A stretch of 64,000 nt of DNA from NCBI GenBank assembly GCA_032622095.1, contig CP136066.1, forward strand, positions 58,496,609-58,560,608. The letters are read 5' to 3'. Shown here one piece after another: positions 57,832 through 64,000 of the stretch. Below the pieces are notes generated by a model that searched no databases, was not told the origin of the DNA, and was given only the letters and a program-made list of their open reading frames with translations. A program made the position numbers and the translations under genes. The DNA comes from Siphonodentalium dalli (lineage: Eukaryota > Mollusca > Scaphopoda > Gadilida > Siphonodentaliidae). How positions within the stretch are numbered: position 1 is the first letter of the stretch; the number at the start of each line of letters is the position of its first letter.

Positions 57832-58227
57832 TTAACCCTTTATGGAGCCCCAGATAGAGAGAACACTGTGCTGATGACTGTCGTCTGCTTGGGTTCGTGT
57901 GAGGCTCCATACTGGAGAGTTATATAATCTTTAACCCTTTATGGAGCCCCAGACAGAGAGAACAATGTGCTGATGACTGTCGTCTGCTTGGGTTCGTGTG
58001 AGGCTCCATACTGGAGAGTTATATAATCTTTAACCCTTTATGGAGCCCCAGATAGAGAGAACAATGTGCTGATGACTGTCGTCTGCTTGGGTTCGTGTGA
58101 GGCTCCATACTGGAGAGTTATATAATCTTTAACCCTTTATGGAGCCCCAGACAGAGAGAACAATGTGCTGATGACTGTCGTCTGCTTGGGTCCGTGTGAA
58201 GCTCCATACTGGAGTGTTATATAATCT
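57832..58227 (+). repeat. Four tandem 99-bp units
   Basis: Units begin TTAACCCTTTATGGAGCCCC at 57832, 57931, 58030 and 58129, exactly 99 bp apart. Each contains GGAGCCCCAGA and GAGGCTCCAT, which could pair as a hairpin. Related single copies lie at 32495-32565 and 46846-46920. They differ by only a few bases. Confidence 0.9.
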
Positions 58228-58231
58228 TTAA

Positions 58232-58491
58232 CCCTTTCATGACAGGATCTGCGCTTGTGCAACATTAAAGAACCTGTGCCAGTGCATTCTCTTATATATG
58301 CAAGTCTTGCATATATAAGAGAATGCAAGTCTCGCATATATAAGAGAATGAACTGGCTTGCAAGGTCAATATTGTTAGGCCAATGTATTTTCTTATATAT
58401 GCAAGGCTCCCTATGCGAGACTCGCATATATAAGAGAATGCATTGGCACAGGGTTTTTGCAAAATTTCAGGAAGCTCCAGTCTTGGATGGG
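58232..58491. mobile_element. TTAA-flanked MITE, B shell with H cores
   Basis: TTAA at 58228 and 58492. The left end CCCTTTCATGACAGGATC and the right end CAGGAAGCTCCAGTCTTGGA enclose several H arms. It lies 92 bp before exon 10 and directly after the 99-bp tandem array. Confidence 0.75.
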
Positions 58492-58583
58492 TTAAAGGCC
58501 CACTTATTTTTTGAATGCCCAGATCACATTATACACAACATATTCCATATATTTATTATCTTATCTTTTTATGCCTATTACAG

Positions 58584-58886
58584 ATAATACCTAGATATAA
58601 AAAATCTACCGAGGCAGAAAATGTTTGTATTCTCTCTTTTGGAGAAGAAACATTCCAAGGTTCCGGGGCAACAATTCCTCAAGCGAAAGGAGTCGCATCA
58701 ATACAACTTCTGCTACACGGACGATATAAATTTGCAAAAATGGAATTCCCCAAGAAGAAACGACAACCAGATGTTAATCCCGATAAAACCTATGGATCTG
58801 TTCCGCCAGAACTGGCACATAATTTCAGTGGAATAACATCTGAGCGTGCTTATAAGTTGGTTCAATTCCTCGGCCAGCTTCATTCC
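58584..58886 (+). CDS. Exon 10 of model: second half of domain 3 and first half of domain 4
   Basis: This 101-codon exon, phase 0 at both ends, lies between CTATTACAG and a consensus GTAAGT. It completes domain 3 with ILSFGEETFQGSGATIPQAK, VASIQLLLHGRYKFAKM, the best dsRBD match of the set: F-x-G-x-G, a retained Ala-Lys and an amphipathic second helix. A basic hinge (PKKKRQPD) leads to the start of domain 4 (VPPELAHNF, then AYKLVQFLGQLHS). Domain 4 needs a further exon, which I did not find in the remaining 5.1 kb; the gene therefore probably extends past the window. Confidence 0.85.
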
Positions 58887-58889
58887 GTA

Positions 58890-59530
58890 AGTCTATATCT
58901 CATTTTATATATTTTATATATTTTTTTTCAGACGGCTAGTCTGCACATTAACCTGCCCGTGTGTTAATATATATTGTTTTCCCAATCCCAACAGCATCAA
59001 TAAACAACCACCGCATACATCAACTGACGCATGGGTGAGTGTATGCGATCGCGCATTCTAGTATTGTAGATATAAATAAGACAACCCGCGGTCGGCCATG
59101 CTACACACCGAATTGCGTCGCGGATTTCGAACTATAAACTTCTGGCGAGTCACTTCGGAAATCCCACGTCGTTTATGGGCTGTTTGTAAAAAAAAATACA
59201 ATGTATTATAGCGCCTCAAACTTAAATCCTACGCGTAATTGGGTGGTGACAAAGCTGTTCCCAGAAACATAAACCTCGATGACGCGAATTCCTGGAATCG
59301 GGCTAAATATAGAACATACAACATCGCATTGAAATATACTATTAACACCGCCCGTCTACGCAGTTTATTTCTGAAACTGACATGATCGATTGTGTATTCG
59401 GGGACTCGCGAGTAAAATTGTATATATATACAATGTACCATGCACGAGAGACAACTATGTACGCGATAAAATCAAGCAGTGAAAACACGTGCATTTTGTC
59501 GGGAAAATGACTGTCCGTGATTAAGCTATA
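58890..59530. other. Intron 10 or intergenic; no gene
   Basis: Somewhat richer in CpG than the rest (for example CGCGGTCGGCC, GATCGCGC), with none of the window's MITEs. The next exon of the main gene was not found here. Confidence 0.45.
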
Positions 59531-59801
59531 TTATATCGTTTGCAGAGACCTTGCAATGAATACAAGGAACAGCATTCTGTACACAATGCATGGCCCATTT
59601 TTAATATATGGGGATCTCTATAAAATCAGGGAACTTTACCACATTCCGTGTCCGATATATTTACGTGACTGTGTGATCGTTTGCGAGCATAAAAGGCATG
59701 TACGCACTGTACCGTATTTGCATGTTGCCTATAAATGGACTTCTGATTCTAAAATCGCAAAAGTACATGGAACACATTGCCAATGGGATGATGCAAGCTA
59801 G
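59531..59801 (+). CDS. Unassigned ORF, possibly a terminal exon
   Basis: An acceptor-like TCGTTTGCAG at about 59545 is followed by a frame open to a TAG at 59799-59801. The product includes GPFLIYGDLYKIREL and ends VHGTHCQWDDAS, with several Cys and His residues. Nothing identifies it. It does not match the domain half expected next in the main gene. Low confidence that it is coding. Confidence 0.2.
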
Positions 59802-60197
59802 AATGCTTTTGTTTTCGTATGGCTGGCATAACGTTGTGATTTATAGTAGTTTGCCCTTCAACTGTAGTTTTTAATTGTCATTTCCGCGACCAGCTGATAT
59901 TGCAGGAAATTCCTGCGGGGAATCATGCCAGGCAAATGTGTTTACGACCACAGTTATTGACAACTCTCCCCAGAATTTCTCATAGAGAGAAACATGATAT
60001 CAACCTGTACCTGTTTTATCCCTGGAGGGCCGGAACGTAACTTTTGGTGACGGACCAAACACCCGTATGTCGGCACCACTCTTCGTATGATCCGACTATA
60101 GAAGCACGCGCAAAATTACGCAACGTATACGTATAATCTTGCACTGTGTGTTGACATTAAGACTCGACTCTTATTTTCAAACGGTATTTTCCGAAAT

Positions 60198-60378
60198 ATG
60201 GCGACACCATTGTGCTTCATTCACAATTGTTGTAACAAGACTGAGCGGATATTGAAATTAGTGAAATCGTGTCCTGTGTCCGACCTTCTCACAGGATTGC
60301 ACAAATCAACAGAAAACTTCACCAAACTTGTGTCAGAGTTGAGTTTTTCTAGCGCAGAAAATGGCCCTTGGGCGACGG
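60198..60378 (+). CDS. Possible first coding exon of an unrecognised gene
   Basis: An ATG in good context (AATATGG) opens a 60-codon frame that runs into a strong donor, ACGGTGAGTTTT. The peptide begins MATPLCFIHNCCNKTERILK and is moderately hydrophobic. Sequence upstream (59000-60190) is unusually poor in the window's repeats and somewhat richer in CpG, as a promoter region might be. No downstream exon was found before the copia fragment. I do not recognise the protein. It could also be a transposon-encoded exon. Confidence 0.35.
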
Positions 60379-60424
60379 TGAGTTTTTAATTTTATTATTT
60401 TTAATACTAAATGTCATCATATCA

Positions 60425-60665
60425 TGCAGTCGAGCATATATAGGGGAGTTCTGCTAAAAAAATTCAATTGGTGGGGGGGGGGGGGGGGGTGGGGGGGGGG
60501 GGGTGTCTTTACATGCCTATATAGGGGGAGTTCTGCTAAAACTTTCAATTGGTGGGGATGGGGGGTCTGCTAACAAGTTCAGTTGGTAGGGGATCTTACT
60601 TCACAGACCTATAGGGGAAGTTCTGCTCAAATTTTCAATTGTGGGGGGGGGGGGGGGGGGTTCTA
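60425..60665 (+). repeat. G-tract repeat
   Basis: Units of TATAGGGGAGTTCTGCTAAA followed by TTCAATTGGTGGGG recur about four times. Two have long G runs (60473-60503, broken by one T, and 60645-60660). Strongly G-rich on the plus strand. Confidence 0.8.
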
Positions 60666-60679
60666 CTCAAATTTCAAAT

Positions 60680-61890
60680 GAGAATCGACGAAACTTCTCT
60701 CAATTCATCATTATTAAACTCGCCGCCATTATCATGCAACACTGATACAAATATTCCTATCCAGTGTTTGATAATCTTGTCGATAATTTCTCTCTATAAA
60801 CACAGATAATGTTAGTCTTGACCACATGTCAATAATATGAAGAATCCATCGGTTACCCCATTTTTTCAAGTCAATGGCAACCTTTTCATTGAAGCTTTTC
60901 GCCATGGGAAATGAGACAACAGGCCGTGGCGGTGTTGGAGCATGCATTTTGCAAACATCACAGTTGTCTCGAATGTTCTCCAAAACATTACTAAACTTTT
61001 CTTGCCACACATCTGCATCCTTTAGTAATGCTATCAATCGACTGGTTGGTGGATGAGCGAATTGTCTATGTAATTTATAAAGTACTTTGGACAATTCATT
61101 ATCGCCTAAATCACTCAAATTAACACTGAACACTTCTTGAACATCCATTCCACCATCTAGTGCAATGCAATAGTGACCAGAAGTAGTTAGGTTTAAACAC
61201 ACATCTTTGCCTAGAATATTTGCTGAATCATTTTTGATATCAAGCCTCACTTGTGCACGCTTCATCGCATCCTTTGAAAGGAGAAGAGGAATGTCAGATG
61301 CAACAACATCTGTTTTGATGATAACTTTCTTTCCAACAATCTTTGCGGGAATACTTTATTCTCCCAATGATCGCATCTGTGTCCCACCTCCGAATTTAAA
61401 CTTCCTTGTACCATCGCTAACTTCAATACTGTTTTTATCATCTTCAGTCAAAGAATTAATGTATGTATCCAGCCACTCTCGTCCACATACCGTACTGGAA
61501 CATGCACTGTCGAGTACAGCACAATTTCTTGCCTCCCTCCCAAGCTCTTTCATATCTCCCTTATCACTCCCAGTGTATAAAACAACATGTTCCTGTTCTA
61601 CTTCAGCTAAGTTCACTCTTGATTGTTTTGCCATGTTTTCCCAGCTATCTGGGCAATCTTTGAGGAGATGCCGGAATGATCCACATGATACACACCTTAG
61701 ACTCTCACCATCTTGACAAACTGGATTGATTTTTCTGGAAGTGTTCATACTATAACTAGCACTACTCGACGAATTTGAGATTCGAGGGTTACTTGCTCTA
61801 CGTCCAAAACTTGTCCTCTCTGATAACGCCCTCTCGCCTTGTAGTTATAGTGACCTCTATCTGAACCCGTAAAATACACATCATCAGGTT
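60680..61890 (-). pseudogene. Ty1/copia retrotransposon fragment (zinc knuckle, protease, integrase)
   Basis: Read on the minus strand, a Gag-end region near 61890-61800 (GHYNYKARGRYQRG) is followed, after a frame change, by a zinc knuckle (CVSCGSFRHLLKDC). Next comes an aspartic protease site (VLDSACSSTVCG). A TAA at 61356-61354 interrupts the same frame, which then resumes as IPLLLSKDAMKRAQVRL. The integrase start HRQFAHPPTSRL, with Cys-x2-Cys (NCDVCK), is next. A further shift near 60790 leads to LHDNGGEFNNDE. Protease followed directly by integrase without reverse transcriptase between them is the copia order. Reverse transcriptase and LTRs are absent. Inactive. Confidence 0.8.
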
Positions 61891-64000
61891 AAAGAAGTTA
61901 AGATGTACACAAAGGCAACAAATAGCTGCAGAGAGAACCCAGCTATATGATGAAATCTCTCAAGCCAATGCATCTAATCATCAAGTGCTATTCTATAAAC
62001 TTATAAACAAACAAAGGCTCACCAAGAGTGTAGTCACTGAGTATATTGAAATAGATGGACACCAATATGGTACCGAACAGATGATGGATGGGCGGTTTAA
62101 ACACTTCAAAAAACTGTCAGAACCAATAACTGCTGATAGATTTGATGATACATTCCACAAACAAGTCTCGGCTGATATTGAAGCTATTGAACAAATATGT
62201 CGTGCTAATAAACCATCTTTAGAACCAGTCACACTGCATGAAATTAAAACAATTGTCAATAAGCTCAAACTAAATAAAGCAGCTGACTATGCTGGAATTA
62301 CGGCTGAACACCTCAAATATAGCATAGAAGAAACTGCCCCAATAATCATGAACATCATAAACACTATATATGAAAAACGAGAAGTGCCAAAAGAAATAAA
62401 AATCGGCATATTAACACCTGTACCAAAAAAGGACAAAGACCCAACAAAACCAGGGAATTACAGGGGCATAACTATCAGCTCCATAATATGTAAAATCCTA
62501 GAAGCAACCCTGCAAGACAAATCAGACAACATACTATTACCATCGCAAAATAAAATGCAACGTGGCTTCACTCAAGGCACATCACCCCTAGTTGCTGGGC
62601 TTATGATAACTGAAGCATTCAATGAAAGCAAAGACATAAATGAGAAATTAATATTAGAAACCCTGAATGCTGAAAAAGCATTTGACATTGTATGGCATAA
62701 AAGCCTACTGAGTAAACTTTTCATTGATGGGATCCACAGCGACCTATGGCTACTTGTAAATTCATTACATCATGAGGCGAATACAAAGGTAAAATGGGGT
62801 GGATCATACTCCTCAGATATACTACTTCACCAAGGAATAAGACAAGGGGCTAAATTATCAGCAATGCTCTATAAAAGATTTAACAACGACATGCTAAATC
62901 AGCTAAGTAACAATGCAGCTGGGTTTAAAATTGGCACAATTGATATAACAGCCCCCACCTGTGCAGATGATGTAGCCATCTTAGCAAAAACAACAGCTGA
63001 TTTACAAACTCTCACAAGTATTGTATACAACAACTCATGTAAAGATCGATTCGCAATGAACGCAACTAAATGCGAAATTGTCCAAATGAAAACATCTACA
63101 CAAAAAATGAATGGTGAAATAAAAACTGTCCTAGGTGGAACACCTGTTAATATCGTAGGCTCCACCAAACACCTAGGTGTAGAGCGTAATCCAACGAATA
63201 CCCCAGATATCCCAAAATGAATAACAATGGGCAGACGAACCCTATACTCCTTGATGGGTACAGGGCTACATGGAACAAACGGTATATCACCAGTAATAAC
63301 ATACCAAATGTGGAACACTTTTGTCATTCCTAGAATGCTGCATGGTATAGAAATCCTACATATGAAAAAAAAAGACATAGATGAACTCGAACGTTTCCAA
63401 CGGAAACCATGAGACAATTGCAGAGTTTATCAACACGCACAGCAAATGCTGCTACAAATGCACTTATTGGTGCTATTTCCATCCAAGGCACTATAGATCT
63501 CAAAATTATAACATTCTATATTAATATAGCCAAAACACACAACTCTGCAGAGCGAGATCTTGCAATAAGACAACTTATCATGAAAAATGACAACAGCCAT
63601 AGCTGGTTTGTACATGTCAGAGACATACTTTCCAAATATACCCTTCCTGACCCACTGCATATCATAAACACCATCCACAGTATGGAAGATGCCAACAAAT
63701 GGAAAACAATATGTAAAAAAGCTATATACCAATATTGGCATGATATCAATGACAAAGAGTTCTCCAGTAAAACAACATTAACAATGATCAAACTGCAAGA
63801 AAATTCCAGCAGCAAATGTCATTTTGTATGGGATTCATCAAAATACTCGCCCGCTGCCACAAAAAAGGCTATTATAAAAACATGGTTGATGACAGACACT
63901 TATTTACTACAAATAAATAGAAAAAGATTCAGACAAAACCTGACCTCTGCCATATGTCCACTCTGCAAACTAGCTGATGAGGACAGAATACATTTCATTT
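61863..64000 (+). pseudogene. LINE reverse transcriptase, inactivated, runs off the window
   Basis: A frame open from about 61866 passes through LNKAADYAGITAEHLKYS, PVPKKDKDPTKPGNYRGI and QRGFTQGTSPLVAG, then motif A, QGIRQGAKLSA and PTCADDVAIL. Motif A reads LETLNAEKAFD (AAT at 62666-62668 where Asp is expected), so the enzyme lacks a catalytic Asp. A TGA stops the frame at 63218; the same frame resumes at 63227. A +1/-1 shift near 63408 moves it to the frame of the ATG at 63409, which is open to base 64000 and includes SWFVHVRDILSKY and CPLCKLADEDRIHF, the start of the terminal zinc motif. It abuts the copia fragment on its left. Clade not determined. Confidence 0.85.

Larger units (their letters stand above)
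13601..58886 (+). other. Gene model: ten-exon serine-rich protein with repeated dsRBD-like domains (partial)
   Basis: Exons found are 13601-15250, 16975-17229, 20333-20466, 22409-22543, 26015-26191, 33627-33779, 37427-37629, 47865-47986, 52783-53111 and 58584-58886. Together they give about 1,150 residues. Junction phases are 1,1,0,0,0,0,2,1,0 and all match; no exon holds an in-frame stop. The protein has two short amphipathic helices, a long Ser/Lys/Arg low-complexity stretch, a basic cluster and an acidic tail, then four domains with acidic spacers. Domain halves resemble dsRBDs: a helix ending in a Leu/Lys-rich stretch, an intron, a Tyr-containing beta strand, a Phe-x-Gly-x-Gly type turn and a second Ala-rich helix. 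The KKxAK RNA-contact motif of classical dsRBDs is weak or lost. The dsRBD reading is inference from pattern; gene structure is seen directly. The 5' start and the 3' end are not in the model. I do not recognise a named orthologue. Confidence 0.82.

Noticed and set aside
58137-58427. 96-codon minus-strand frame
   Set aside because: It spans the 99-bp array and an H hairpin; repeat artefact.
62899-63417. 172-codon minus-strand frame
   Set aside because: Antisense of the LINE reverse transcriptase.

Overview
The window reads as nuclear DNA of an animal, most likely a bivalve mollusc. It is AT-rich, its genes are split by GT-AG introns, it is crowded with small inverted-repeat transposons, and it carries the 'GTCCGTCC' and 'TTTATACCCCC' dispersed repeats that I associate with bivalve genomes. 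The species assignment is inference. I saw no bacterial-type operon, no tRNA or rRNA gene and no CRISPR array.

The main content is one plus-strand gene that can be followed through ten exons from 13601 to 58886. It continues past the last exon found and may begin before 13601. All nine internal junctions join in a consistent reading phase and every exon is open, so it looks functional. It encodes a serine-rich, then acidic N-terminal half of about 640 residues. Four related domains of about 100 residues follow, the fourth only half visible, separated by acidic linkers. Each domain is split by a phase-0 intron at the same place and looks like a divergent double-stranded-RNA-binding domain (dsRBD). 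I do not recognise the gene as a named family.

Layout. 1-13,600: upstream sequence made mostly of repeats, with two different SGNH-hydrolase-type ORFs (2031-2630 intact, 7095-7539 frameshifted) and a decayed hAT transposase. 13,601-26,191: exons 1-5, a fourfold 98-bp duplication of a splice acceptor, and a 1-kb minisatellite. 26,192-47,864: exons 6-7 and long introns holding two hAT elements with perfect 8-bp target duplications, an antisense LINE relic, a THAP-finger ORF, and a 4.7-kb long-inverted-repeat transposon nested inside another element. 47,865-58,886: exons 8-10, a deleted Tigger/pogo element, TTAA-type MITEs and a 99-bp tandem array. 58,887-64,000: a possible first exon of another gene, G-tracts, a Ty1/copia fragment (minus) and a LINE with an inactivated reverse transcriptase (plus) that runs off the end.

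Three inverted-repeat groups dominate the non-coding space. They are a near-perfect ~210-bp palindrome of Tc1/mariner type (T), TTAA-flanked MITEs with several unrelated outer ends, and a shared ~75-bp hairpin core (H) found inside several different outer shells. Five T copies lie within 80 nt of splice sites of the main gene. As transcribed introns these palindromes would fold into long dsRNA next to exons of a gene that itself appears to encode dsRNA-binding-like domains.
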